In this document: positions 1-7,776 of the stretch, piece after piece | Layout of the letters: each line of letters starts with the position of its first letter | Numbering within the stretch: position 1 is the first letter of the stretch | Origin: Ponticaulis profundi | GTDB lineage: Bacteria; Pseudomonadota; Alphaproteobacteria; Caulobacterales; Hyphomonadaceae | DNA length: 64,000 nucleotides | Direction of reading: 5' to 3' | NCBI RefSeq assembly: GCF_042659465.1 | Contig: NZ_JBHSSW010000002.1 | Coordinates: 62,001 to 126,000, forward strand | Made by a program: the position numbers and the translations under genes | The notes under the pieces: generated by a model | What the model was told of the DNA's origin: nothing | The model's database searches: none | Seen by the model: the letters and a program-made list of their open reading frames with translations, nothing else

Positions 1-927
1 CTGCCGCACCTGCGCCGTGCTGCGCCTAAGGCGAAAATTCTGATGGCGTCGACGCTGACGCACAAAGGCGCCAGAACCACAATTCAGGCTCTGTCACTTG
101 GTGCTTCGGATTATCTGCCGAAGCCTGAGGCGAACCAGATTGGCGGCGCTGAGGCGTATCGCGATAGTCTGATCGACAAGATCCGTATTATCGGCTCGCC
201 CGATCTGGCCCGTGCGCCAGCTCTGCCGGCCAAACCATTGCAGCCATTAGCACCGCGCCCGGTCGCTGGCAAAGCGCCGATCACGGCTCAGCCAACCAAT
301 CATGCACCAGGCCAGCCTGGCCTGCGTCCATTGCCGCTGACACGCATGCAGCCTGAAGCGATTGTGGTTGCGAGCTCGACAGGCGGTCCACAGGCTCTGC
401 AGGCGGTTCTGCCGGCGCTGTGCAAATCCACGCAATTACCGATCCTGGTCGTTCAGCATATGCCACCGACCTTTACGGAGATTCTGGCGGACCATCTGAA
501 CGATGTCTGTGCGCACACAGTGTGTGAAGCCAAGCATGGACAACCGGTTCTGGCTGGGCATACTTATATTGCACCGGGTGGCTATCACATGACGGTCAAA
601 CGTCAGGCGGGTCGCCCGATCATTGAACTCAATCAGGACCCACAGGTGAATTTCTGTCGTCCTGCTGCAGACGTCCTGTTCAAGGGCGCTGCGGATGTCT
701 GGGGTGGATCGCTCGCTGCGGTCGTGCTGACAGGTATGGGATCTGACGGATGTAAAGGCGTTGGCGCTATCCTCGAAAAGGGTGGGCGGTCTTTCATTCA
801 GGATCAGGAATCAAGTGTCGTCTGGGGAATGCCGGGCTCTGTGTTTAACGCAGGTTTTGCTCATTCCGTTCACCCACTCGGTGAGGTCGCTCCGGCGGTC
901 GAAAAATTCTTGCGAGGAGGCAGGTAA
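1..927 (+). CDS. cheB: CheB chemotaxis methylesterase (5' end outside window)
   Basis: Protein-glutamate methylesterase/deamidase that removes methyl groups from chemoreceptors in adaptation. The reading frame is open from base 1, so the first ATG at 43 is internal: the residues before and after it are the end of a response-regulator receiver (alpha4-beta5, ending SDYLPKP with the conserved Lys). A Pro/Ala-rich linker follows, then the CheB catalytic domain with the Ser motif ASSTGGP, the His motif VVQHMP and the Asp motif TGMGSDG, so the catalytic triad is intact. The stop codon overlaps the cheR start by one base (TAATG), indicating translational coupling. The phosphoacceptor part of the receiver lies left of the window. 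Confidence 0.96.
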   Translation: MPHLRRAAPKAKILMASTLTHKGARTTIQALSLGASDYLPKPEANQIGGAEAYRDSLIDKIRIIGSPDLARAPALPAKPLQPLAPRPVAGKAPITAQPTNHAPGQPGLRPLPLTRMQPEAIVVASSTGGPQALQAVLPALCKSTQLPILVVQHMPPTFTEILADHLNDVCAHTVCEAKHGQPVLAGHTYIAPGGYHMTVKRQAGRPIIELNQDPQVNFCRPAADVLFKGAADVWGGSLAAVVLTGMGSDGCKGVGAILEKGGRSFIQDQESSVVWGMPGSVFNAGFAHSVHPLGEVAPAVEKFLRGGR

Positions 928-1766
928 TGAACCCGGCAGATTTCGATTTTGTGACGTCTGAGTTGAAACGACGCTCGGGTATCGTCATCGGGAAAGACAA
1001 GCTCTACCTGCTCGACAGCCGGCTGTCTCCGCTGGCCCGCAAAGAGGGGCTCGCATCGATTGAAGAACTGATCAGCGTTGTACGTACTCGTCGGGACGAG
1101 CGTCTGATGGCGCAGATCGTTGATGCGATGACTACGAACGAGACATTTTTCTTTCGTGACAAGACGCCGTTTGATCACCTCGAAAAGGTTGTCTTTCCGG
1201 AGCTGTCAAAAGCGCGTCCGGGACAGCGTATCCGCATTCTTTGCGCTGCGTGTTCAACCGGGCAGGAGCCTTACTCGATTGCGATGATGCTGGACCAGAA
1301 CCCGAAGCTGGTTGGTGGCGCTCAGGTTGAGATTGTTGCGGCGGACATTTCTGATCGCGTGCTCGAGAAAGCGAAAGCCGGCCTCTACAGCCAGTTCGAG
1401 GTTCAGCGTGGTTTGCCGATCCGCTATCTGATGAGCTATTTCACCCAGCAGGGTGATCTCTGGAAGCTTTCTGACTCGATCAAGTCAAAGGTCAGTTTCC
1501 GCAAGATGAACCTTCTGGAGCCGATGAATGCTCTCGGCAGCTTCGATGTTGTGCTTTGCCGTAATGTGCTGATCTACTTCGATCTGCAGACCAAGCGCGA
1601 CATTCTCAATCGCCTGTCGAAGCAGATGAATGACAAGAGCTATCTCTTGCTCGGTGCAGCAGAAACGGTTGTCGGTGTTTGCGATGCGTTCGCTGCGAGC
1701 AAGGATAATCGCGGTCTCTACGAAAAAGGTGGCGACGGACGCCGGTCCGGTATCCGCGCAGCCTGA
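927..1766 (+). CDS. cheR: CheR chemotaxis receptor methyltransferase
   Basis: SAM-dependent methyltransferase that methylates glutamates of methyl-accepting chemotaxis proteins, the partner activity of CheB. 279 aa, normal for the family. The N-terminal helical CheR domain contains the TNETFFFRD motif (about residues 70-80). The Rossmann domain shows the SAM-binding segment CAACSTGQEPYSIAM and the late motif VLCRNVLIYFD. It starts one base inside the cheB stop, with AGGAGG just upstream, and is followed by a strong terminator, so it is the last gene of a chemotaxis operon extending left of the window. Confidence 0.96.
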   Translation: MNPADFDFVTSELKRRSGIVIGKDKLYLLDSRLSPLARKEGLASIEELISVVRTRRDERLMAQIVDAMTTNETFFFRDKTPFDHLEKVVFPELSKARPGQRIRILCAACSTGQEPYSIAMMLDQNPKLVGGAQVEIVAADISDRVLEKAKAGLYSQFEVQRGLPIRYLMSYFTQQGDLWKLSDSIKSKVSFRKMNLLEPMNALGSFDVVLCRNVLIYFDLQTKRDILNRLSKQMNDKSYLLLGAAETVVGVCDAFAASKDNRGLYEKGGDGRRSGIRAA

Positions 1767-1792
1767 TTGGCTGGACTTGCCAGAAATCAGGA

Positions 1793-1830
1793 CCCGCCTC
1801 AGCTATGCTGGAGGCGGGTTTTTTCTTTTT
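1793..1830 (+). terminator. Rho-independent terminator of the che operon
   Basis: 8-bp GC-rich stem CCCGCCTC/GAGGCGGG (1793-1800 with 1811-1818), 10-nt loop, then a T-rich tract to 1830. The stop codon of the convergent PepSY gene (1799-1801) lies inside the stem, so the two transcription units overlap at this hairpin. Confidence 0.9.
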
Positions 1831-3280
1831 GTCCGAACAAGCGGGCACCGGGCTCTACGAGAAAGCCGAGCCCGCCCAGAAGAAGCGCAAGACTCGTCAG
1901 GGCGATATAGACATTGGCGTAGGTATCTGCGTGAAGGGCCGCGTGCAGAATAGCTGAAACAACCATGCTGAGACCCAGAACGGCCCGAAGTATCCGGCCA
2001 GCCGTTCCGTTCTGGCCTTTCCAGGCCGAAAGTGCGCTCAGAACAATTGCACCAACCCAGAAGACATATGTCAGAGCAATGCTTGGTGCGCCCAGCAGTG
2101 CTGCGATTAATGTGAAGGCAAACAGAGCAGAACTGCCCCAGACAAAGCCCGCCCATGCCGCTTCAAGACGTGGTTTCGCGCGACCTTTTTCTTTCGCTTT
2201 GAGGAAGTAGATGTTCATGCCGGACGCGACGATGATGCAAAGCAGCGCGCCCAGAATGAAATAAGCGACCTTCATGATCAGACCGCCAAAGTCACCGAAG
2301 TGCAGGCGGTAGACAGACGAGGCGATTTGTTGTCCCAGCGCGCCATTGGATGAGCCTTCCACACCTAGGAAGGTCCCAGATGCGTCGAACTCATAGGTTT
2401 CGCCATAGATCAGGCGATCTGTGTGCTCACCATAAATGCCGATATGCTGCCCAACTGTGCCGGGGTCGTGAACCACAACGAGGAAGGGCGGCGTATCTGG
2501 TGTCTCGATGGCCATGTTCTGCATGGCCATGGCCAGATCAGGCATATCCGATGGCGTTTCGTCGGGCGCTGCCTCTGCTCCGAAAATTGCATTGCTCAGC
2601 GCCTGTGTATCGCCGTTATAGCTCGTCACAGCGAGCAGATAGGCCACAACAACAAACAGGCCGATCACGGCGCCGGTGGCAGCAACAAGAATATGAAATG
2701 GCGCCGTCCAGACACTCAGCCTGTTATGCAAATCGGCCTGGATCAATCTTGGCTGGCCCGAACGTTTCAGTCTGAAGGCGTCGCGGAAGATTCGCGGGTG
2801 CGCCAGGAAACCGGAAATCGACATAGCCACCAGCATAACCCCGAGAATAGCTACGAAGATCATGCCGAAGGATTCTGGCAAATGCAGATAGTAATGCATG
2901 TGAATGAGAAAATCATTCCAGGCGGATTCGTACGGACCAACGAGTTCGCCATCCGCATTTGCGGTCTGTACTGAATTGTCGGTCGCCACGACAAAACGTG
3001 GCCAGTTATCTCGCGGCAGATAGAGATAAAGGTGTGAGGAATCCGGCTCTATCGCTAGGCCCGCTTCCATCGCAGACTGTGCCGCTTCAGGCGTTACGCT
3101 GCTGACAGAGGGTGTTGCCGGGTATTCCCACCAACCGAGTTCATCTTCAAAAACGGCGAGTGTGCCGCTCAGGCAGACAATAAAGAGCAATGCACTGATC
3201 GCGAGTGCCATAACGGAGTGCGCTGCCAGTGATCTGTCGACGCGCGTGTTGGAGGACTTAGGCCAGATGCTGCTTTTCAT
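1799..3280 (-). CDS. PepSY-associated TM protein (PiuB-like, iron uptake)
   Basis: 493-aa integral membrane protein of the PepSY_TM family, often called iron-regulated membrane protein; members are thought to act in reduction or handling of siderophore iron at the inner membrane. The N-terminal helix (about residues 22-45) is followed by a PepSY-like periplasmic region, helices near 130-155 and 185-215 and a C-terminal block of hydrophobic helices. It is the last gene of an operon after the TonB-dependent receptor and a small membrane protein, 18 bp downstream of the latter. The receptor has a Fur box, so iron repression of the whole operon is expected. The start ATG has a GGAG about 11 bases upstream. 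Confidence 0.85.
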   Translation of the reverse strand: MKSSIWPKSSNTRVDRSLAAHSVMALAISALLFIVCLSGTLAVFEDELGWWEYPATPSVSSVTPEAAQSAMEAGLAIEPDSSHLYLYLPRDNWPRFVVATDNSVQTANADGELVGPYESAWNDFLIHMHYYLHLPESFGMIFVAILGVMLVAMSISGFLAHPRIFRDAFRLKRSGQPRLIQADLHNRLSVWTAPFHILVAATGAVIGLFVVVAYLLAVTSYNGDTQALSNAIFGAEAAPDETPSDMPDLAMAMQNMAIETPDTPPFLVVVHDPGTVGQHIGIYGEHTDRLIYGETYEFDASGTFLGVEGSSNGALGQQIASSVYRLHFGDFGGLIMKVAYFILGALLCIIVASGMNIYFLKAKEKGRAKPRLEAAWAGFVWGSSALFAFTLIAALLGAPSIALTYVFWVGAIVLSALSAWKGQNGTAGRILRAVLGLSMVVSAILHAALHADTYANVYIALTSLALLLGGLGFLVEPGARLFGQKEKTRLQHS

Positions 3281-3298
3281 TGGTCTTGCTCCGGGAGT

Positions 3299-3874
3299 TT
3301 AGAGGAAAGCGCCGAGCGCGGACACGGTGCAGAGCCCTGCTGCGTAGATTGTTCGACGGATCGGGCGTGCTTCCATCAGCATCAGGACACTGAACAGCGC
3401 CCACAGCAGGATGGCCAGAATGATAGCACTGACGCCAACGGTTGCCGGATTGCCTGTTTCCGGTTTGAGCAATCGAAACATGGCGGCGGAGGCAAGCAAA
3501 GCCGCAATGCCTGCGATCGGGCCGGACACAAGAAAGGTCCAGATATTCTGAAGCACCCGCATGGCCGTCAGGGGCGCCTCTTCGGAGGTCTCACTACGCG
3601 CCTTGCGAACATAGGCGTGCATGCCGTCTACACCCTTCAGCAGGGGCGCCAGGATCAGCAGGCAGGCAAGGCTCATCAGGATGACGCCGCCCTGAGCAAG
3701 CCCCCGGTCCCCGTTTGCGAAGGTAAAGAGGATGGCAGATGCCGTTAGGCATGCCCATCCTATCAGGATCAGCGCGGGACGCTGACGCGTCTTCCAGGCA
3801 AGGTACAGCGAAGCCAGCCCCACAAGGGAGCTGGCTGTTGCAATCAGGAATAAAGTGAAAGCGATTCCTGTCAT
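3299..3874 (-). CDS. Small multi-spanning membrane protein of the iron operon
   Basis: 191 aa with about five or six hydrophobic segments (near residues 1-25, 33-52, 60-80, 110-132, 145-165, 172-190) and a short basic cytoplasmic loop around 85-100. I do not recognise a named family. It sits 9 bp after the TonB-dependent receptor and 18 bp before the PepSY protein on the same strand, so it is almost certainly co-transcribed and probably supports siderophore-iron uptake or reduction at the inner membrane. That role is inferred from context only. Confidence 0.7.
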   Translation of the reverse strand: MTGIAFTLFLIATASSLVGLASLYLAWKTRQRPALILIGWACLTASAILFTFANGDRGLAQGGVILMSLACLLILAPLLKGVDGMHAYVRKARSETSEEAPLTAMRVLQNIWTFLVSGPIAGIAALLASAAMFRLLKPETGNPATVGVSAIILAILLWALFSVLMLMEARPIRRTIYAAGLCTVSALGAFL

Positions 3875-3883
3875 GGGATGATC

Positions 3884-6040
3884 CTAGAAGTTATATCCAA
3901 GCCGTGCGACGACGGTCCGGCGTACACCCGGGAAGCAATCGCCGCGGGTCAGGCAGGAAGTGAGATATTCTTCATCAGTAATGTTACGGGCGTTGATCTG
4001 GAAATCCCAGCGATCCCATTCATAACCGATCATCAGGTCACCCAGCGTGTAGCTTGGTGTGTCGTAGCGAATGGTCTCAGTCTCTGAGACGCTTGCACCG
4101 ACATAGCGAATACCTGCACCTGCCTTGAAGCCGGAAAGTCGGCCTTCAGGTTCCCAGGTCGTCCACAGTGAGGCTGCACTGTCTGGCTGTGCTGACAGTT
4201 CAAAGCCATTCGGGTCTTCTGCGTCTATCGTGGACGCAGCGGCCTGAATGTAAAACTCGTCGAGCTGGAGGTGCGCTTCGAATTCGAAGCCTTTCAGGTT
4301 GGAGACACCTTGCTGTTGGGCGGCATCTCCCGGAAGGCTGTTCGGATTCGGCAGATTGGAAATCTCGATGTCGTAATAGGAGAGGGTAACGAGCCCCGGC
4401 ACGAAGTCTGGCTCATATTTGACGCCGACTTCATACTGACGGGCCTCTTGTGGTTCCAGCTGATTACCCTGCAGGTCTGTTCCGAGCACTGGTTCAAAGC
4501 TTTCCGCATAGCTCGCATAAGGTGAAATGCCGTTGTCGAAGCGGTAGAGTACACCAACGCTTGTTGAGACGGCGTCGTCATCCTGCTGGGCTGTTCCGGT
4601 GTCATTTTCGACTTGGTCTGCGCGCACGCCGAGTGTGAAGCGCCATTTATCGTATGAAATCTGATCAGACAGATAGAAACCAAGGTCCTCGACGGTCTGC
4701 GTCGGACTGTCGACATACATCGCATCCAGCACGGCTTGATCTGGCACATTGCCATAAACAGGATTTGCGAGATCCAGAACATATCGGAAGTCACCCTGCA
4801 GGGCACCGCCGCCAGCAAAGTAAGCGCTGTTACTGTCGGTTTCTACATCCTGATATTGCACGCCCATGAGCAGGCTGTGATCAAGTACGCCGGTCGTGAA
4901 GTCTGCTTTCGCACGAACATCCAGCGCGTATTGCTCTGAAGTGTTGTCACCTTGATAAAAGGTGCGTGCAACGGTCGTGTCGGTGAGGCCTGTGATAGAA
5001 GACGGCAGGCCCAGATAAGCGTTGATATAGCGACTTTGACCTGCGCCAGTGAAGGCTGGCCACGCCTGATGATAGTCTGCCTCGCCGGAGCGCCAGAGCG
5101 CTGTGCCTTCGAGTTTCCAGATGTCATTGATCTGATGCTCTGCGAGCAATGTGACCTGGGTAGATTCTGTATCGAACCGGTTGAAATCAGGCTCACCTGC
5201 GTAGACATCCGGGTCGATATACTCACCTGTTGCTTCGACCGGATAAAGCGTGCCTTCGATTGGAATGAATTGCGCGCCGGTGTCACTGTCGGTTTCCTGA
5301 TGCAGGCCAATCAGCGTGAAGCGTGTGTCCGGTGACGCAAGCCAGGTCAGGGAGGGCATTAACATGGCGGTCTGGTCGTCAACATAATCGACCTGCGTGC
5401 CGGTATCCCGATAAAGGCCAACTAGGCGATAAAGCAGTTTCCCATCTGTGCCGGACACCGGGCCGGTCACGTCGCCGGCAATCTGGTAGCGATCGAAATT
5501 GCCGACTTCGCCAACAATCTCACCACGAAAGTCTTCTTTCGGCGTCTTGGAGACAATGTTCATCAGCCCGCCGGGAGAGCCCTGACCATAAAGCACAGAT
5601 GCTGGTCCCTTGAGGACTTCGACCTGTTCCATGGAATAGGTTTCTGCGCGTGTGGTGTTGTAGCTGCCAAAGAGTTCCTGAATGGAATCCCGGTAACGTG
5701 GAATGGACAGACCACGCGACGAGACAGAGTCCACACGCGTTGCAAAGCCATATGTCTCGCCCGTCACGCCAGATGCGTAGGTGAGAGTCTGCGACAGGTT
5801 CAATGCGCCCTTGTCGATAAACATCTCGGCCGTTTCGACGGTGACCGAGCGCGCTGTTTCGGTAATTGGTGTGTCAGACTTTGTGGCGCTGAAGGATCCG
5901 ATCTGTCCGGTTACAATAACCATCTCCTGACGGCTCTCGGACTCATCGTCAGCGGTGTTCTGAGCAAAAGAGGCGGGCGCGAACGCAAGTACACCCGCGA
6001 ATGCAAGCAAGCTCACGCCGTAGTTTAGGCGAGGTGACAT
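3884..6040 (-). CDS. TonB-dependent siderophore receptor
   Basis: 718-aa outer-membrane receptor for ferric siderophores. A signal peptide with a hydrophobic core ends at SFAQ, then comes a TonB-box-like stretch (EMVIVTG) and the plug domain (VSSRGL, VEVLKGPASVLYGQGSPGG), typical of the FhuA/FpvA class. The beta-barrel ends in Phe (LGYNF), the normal Omp85 recognition end. The ATG at 6040 is preferred over an upstream TTG because GGGGAAA lies six bases before it. A near-consensus Fur box lies 25 bp upstream, so the gene and the two genes after it should be derepressed under iron limitation. The ligand cannot be read from sequence. Confidence 0.93.
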   Translation of the reverse strand: MSPRLNYGVSLLAFAGVLAFAPASFAQNTADDESESRQEMVIVTGQIGSFSATKSDTPITETARSVTVETAEMFIDKGALNLSQTLTYASGVTGETYGFATRVDSVSSRGLSIPRYRDSIQELFGSYNTTRAETYSMEQVEVLKGPASVLYGQGSPGGLMNIVSKTPKEDFRGEIVGEVGNFDRYQIAGDVTGPVSGTDGKLLYRLVGLYRDTGTQVDYVDDQTAMLMPSLTWLASPDTRFTLIGLHQETDSDTGAQFIPIEGTLYPVEATGEYIDPDVYAGEPDFNRFDTESTQVTLLAEHQINDIWKLEGTALWRSGEADYHQAWPAFTGAGQSRYINAYLGLPSSITGLTDTTVARTFYQGDNTSEQYALDVRAKADFTTGVLDHSLLMGVQYQDVETDSNSAYFAGGGALQGDFRYVLDLANPVYGNVPDQAVLDAMYVDSPTQTVEDLGFYLSDQISYDKWRFTLGVRADQVENDTGTAQQDDDAVSTSVGVLYRFDNGISPYASYAESFEPVLGTDLQGNQLEPQEARQYEVGVKYEPDFVPGLVTLSYYDIEISNLPNPNSLPGDAAQQQGVSNLKGFEFEAHLQLDEFYIQAAASTIDAEDPNGFELSAQPDSAASLWTTWEPEGRLSGFKAGAGIRYVGASVSETETIRYDTPSYTLGDLMIGYEWDRWDFQINARNITDEEYLTSCLTRGDCFPGVRRTVVARLGYNF

Positions 6041-6064
6041 CTGAAATTTCCCCAAATTCTAGAT

Positions 6065-6083
6065 TATAATGAAAATCATTATC
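6065..6083 (-). promoter_or_regulatory. Fur box of the TonB receptor operon
   Basis: The 19-mer TATAATGAAAATCATTATC matches the classical Fur box GATAATGATAATCATTATC at 17 of 19 positions (own count). It lies directly upstream of the receptor start at 6040. A weaker related half site (CTCATTATCAT) occurs about 40 bp further out near 6119-6129. Confidence 0.85.
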
Positions 6084-6182
6084 AAAAGGGGACTATGAAG
6101 TTAGATCTTGCGAGTCAATCTCATTATCATGTTCAGCGATGGATTGTTTTGCTCTGTGTCATGAATGCTTGAATTGCGGACA

Positions 6183-6208
6183 CAAAAAAACCGGCGCCTG
6201 AACGCCGG
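6183..6208 (-). terminator. Rho-independent terminator of ctrA
   Basis: On the minus strand: stem CCGGCG/CGCCGG with a six-base loop followed by seven T. It lies 27 bases past the ctrA stop. Confidence 0.88.
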
Positions 6209-6234
6209 TTTCGATGTTTCCATTTGAAGACGGC

Positions 6235-6948
6235 TTACGCTGCTTCTTCGCCACGCATGCCTGCTGCGTTCGGAGAAGGGTCACGCAGGACATAGCCACG
6301 TCCCCAGACTGTCTCAATGTAGTGTTGCCCCTTGGTCGCCTGAGCGAGCTTCTTGCGAAGCTTACAGATGAAGACGTCAATAATCTTCAGTTCTGGCTCG
6401 TCCATGCCGCCATAAAGGTGGTTGAGGAACATTTCCTTGGTGAGCGTCGTGCCCTTGCGCAGGGAGAGCAGCTCGAACATCTGGTATTCTTTGCCCGTGA
6501 GGTGAACGCGGTTGCCGCCAACTTCGACTGTTTTTGCGTCGAGGTTCACAATGATGTCACCGGTGCGGATCACGCTCTCAGCATGACCTTTCGAGCGGCG
6601 AACGATGGCTGTGATACGGGCAATCAGTTCGTCTTTGTTGAAAGGCTTTGTGAGGTAGTCATCAGCGCCATAACCAAGCGTTTTAACCTTCGCCTCAATG
6701 TCCGGGTTCCCGGAGAGGATGAGGACCGGTGTGTTCACACGGCTCATGCGAAGTTGCTTCAGAACGTCAAAACCTGAAATATCCGGCAAGGAAAGATCGA
6801 GAATGATGATGTCATACTCATAAACTTTGCCGAGGTCGACGCCTTCTTCACCAAGATCAGTTTGGTAAATGTTGAAACCTGCGGCCTTGAGCATCAACTC
6901 GATGCTTCGAGCGACTGCGTTGTCGTCTTCAATCAATAGTACGCGCAT
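6235..6948 (-). CDS. ctrA: Cell-cycle master regulator CtrA
   Basis: OmpR-type response regulator of 237 aa that controls replication, division, flagellar class II genes and polar development in Alphaproteobacteria. The receiver has the acidic pocket E7-D8-D9, phosphoacceptor D51 (IIILDLSLPD) and Lys in YLTKPF. The C-terminal winged helix contains LTGKEYQMFELLSLRKG and IDVFICKLRKKL, nearly diagnostic for CtrA. The C-terminus is ...AAGMRGEEAA; in Caulobacter a C-terminal Ala-Ala is part of the ClpXP degradation signal. The ATG at 6948 is chosen over the adjacent TTG because CtrA proteins start MRVLLIEDD. GANTC sites and TTAACG half sites lie upstream. Confidence 0.97.
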   Translation of the reverse strand: MRVLLIEDDNAVARSIELMLKAAGFNIYQTDLGEEGVDLGKVYEYDIIILDLSLPDISGFDVLKQLRMSRVNTPVLILSGNPDIEAKVKTLGYGADDYLTKPFNKDELIARITAIVRRSKGHAESVIRTGDIIVNLDAKTVEVGGNRVHLTGKEYQMFELLSLRKGTTLTKEMFLNHLYGGMDEPELKIIDVFICKLRKKLAQATKGQHYIETVWGRGYVLRDPSPNAAGMRGEEAA

Positions 6949-6961
6949 CAAGTCGTCTCCC

Positions 6962-7154
6962 GAATCACTTACAGTTTAACGCGTTGGCGGTCTTCATGTA
7001 TAGGTAAACGCGCGAAGGGAAACAAAAGGTTAACGCAATATCATTTTTGCGTCGGCTATTTTAACGAAGATTGCACCACGTTTCGGGAGACGTGATCACA
7101 AGCCGTTAGTCATTCGCGTACGCTATTTTCAGAAATCGATTCGTCAGACGAGTC
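6962..7154 (-). promoter_or_regulatory. ctrA promoter region with three GANTC sites
   Basis: Upstream of ctrA there are GANTC (CcrM methylation) sites at 6962-6966 (GAATC), 7138-7142 (GATTC) and 7150-7154 (GAGTC), plus three TTAACG sequences (near 6976, 7030 and 7061) resembling CtrA half sites. No perfect TTAA-N7-TTAA box was found. In Caulobacter a GANTC in ctrA P1 couples transcription to replication-fork passage and CtrA autoregulates; the same logic is inferred here. The whole gap to the next gene is 269 bp. Confidence 0.55.
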
Positions 7155-7217
7155 AAAGCCTGGTGCGCCGTCATTGCGAAGGCCCGTAAACTTACTTTAT
7201 AAACAAGTTTGTAGCGG

Positions 7218-7601
7218 TTAAGCGCTCGGTTGGCTTGCGATGTGCGGTGATGGGATGAGCCGTGATAGCCGACGGATCATATCGTGTGATTGCAGTGGCT
7301 TCTGGCAAAAATCCACCCGACCGCAGGCCCGCGCTTCGTCCGTTAACGAATGCGCTCGAAGTTCGGAAACAAATAAAACCGGTGTATCGATCCGCATGGC
7401 GCGGATTTGTTTCACAACATCAAGGCCGGAAATATCGGGCAGCTCATCATCAACCAGAATGGCATCGAAGCTTCGGAACTTGAGCAGTTGAATGCCGCTC
7501 TCGCCGTGTTCGGTACATTCGGCCGAGTGACCGTGAGAGAGAAGCGTCTCCTGAAGCGTGCGCGTCACATCTCTTGATTGTGCGATCAATATTACGTGCA
7601 T
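7218..7601 (-). CDS. Stand-alone CtrA-like receiver domain, acidic pocket lost
   Basis: 127-aa single receiver domain with no output domain, encoded just upstream of ctrA in the same direction. Residues 1-80 align without gaps to the CtrA receiver encoded next door (shared LPDISG, DV.KQ.R, R..TPVL), including the phosphoacceptor D51. The acidic triad E7-D8-D9 of CtrA is A7-Q8-S9 here, so Mg2+-dependent phosphorylation should be impaired; the Lys (CQKPL) is kept. The start ATG has GAGGGA seven bases upstream. Possible roles are a decoy or dimer partner acting on CtrA or its phosphorelay. Paralogy is seen in the sequence; the function is inference. Confidence 0.8.
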   Translation of the reverse strand: MHVILIAQSRDVTRTLQETLLSHGHSAECTEHGESGIQLLKFRSFDAILVDDELPDISGLDVVKQIRAMRIDTPVLFVSELRAHSLTDEARACGRVDFCQKPLQSHDMIRRLSRLIPSPHIASQPSA

Positions 7602-7743
7602 CTCGTCCCTCTTAGCACGGTTTCTGTCGCCGGACTTTGCAGTCCTGGTGAAAACTTGCGTGATTCATTGTAAACATAAAGAAAACGAACCCGAACTGTT
7701 CCGAAGAAAAGCAGAAAATTTCGAAATGCACGATTTGTGTTCG

Positions 7744-7758
7744 TTAACGACTGATTAG
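7744..7758 (+). promoter_or_regulatory. CtrA box upstream of fliI
   Basis: TTAA-N7-TTAG, one base away from the CtrA consensus TTAA-N7-TTAA, ending 18 bp before the fliI ATG. fliI is a CtrA-dependent early flagellar gene in Caulobacter. At this distance the site would overlap the core promoter or lie just downstream of it. Confidence 0.5.
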
Positions 7759-7776
7759 TCGGCGCACGGCAATCTG

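Noticed and set aside
2423..2974. 183-aa plus-strand frame within the PepSY gene
   Set aside because: Shadow of the membrane protein on the minus strand; no start signal or family.
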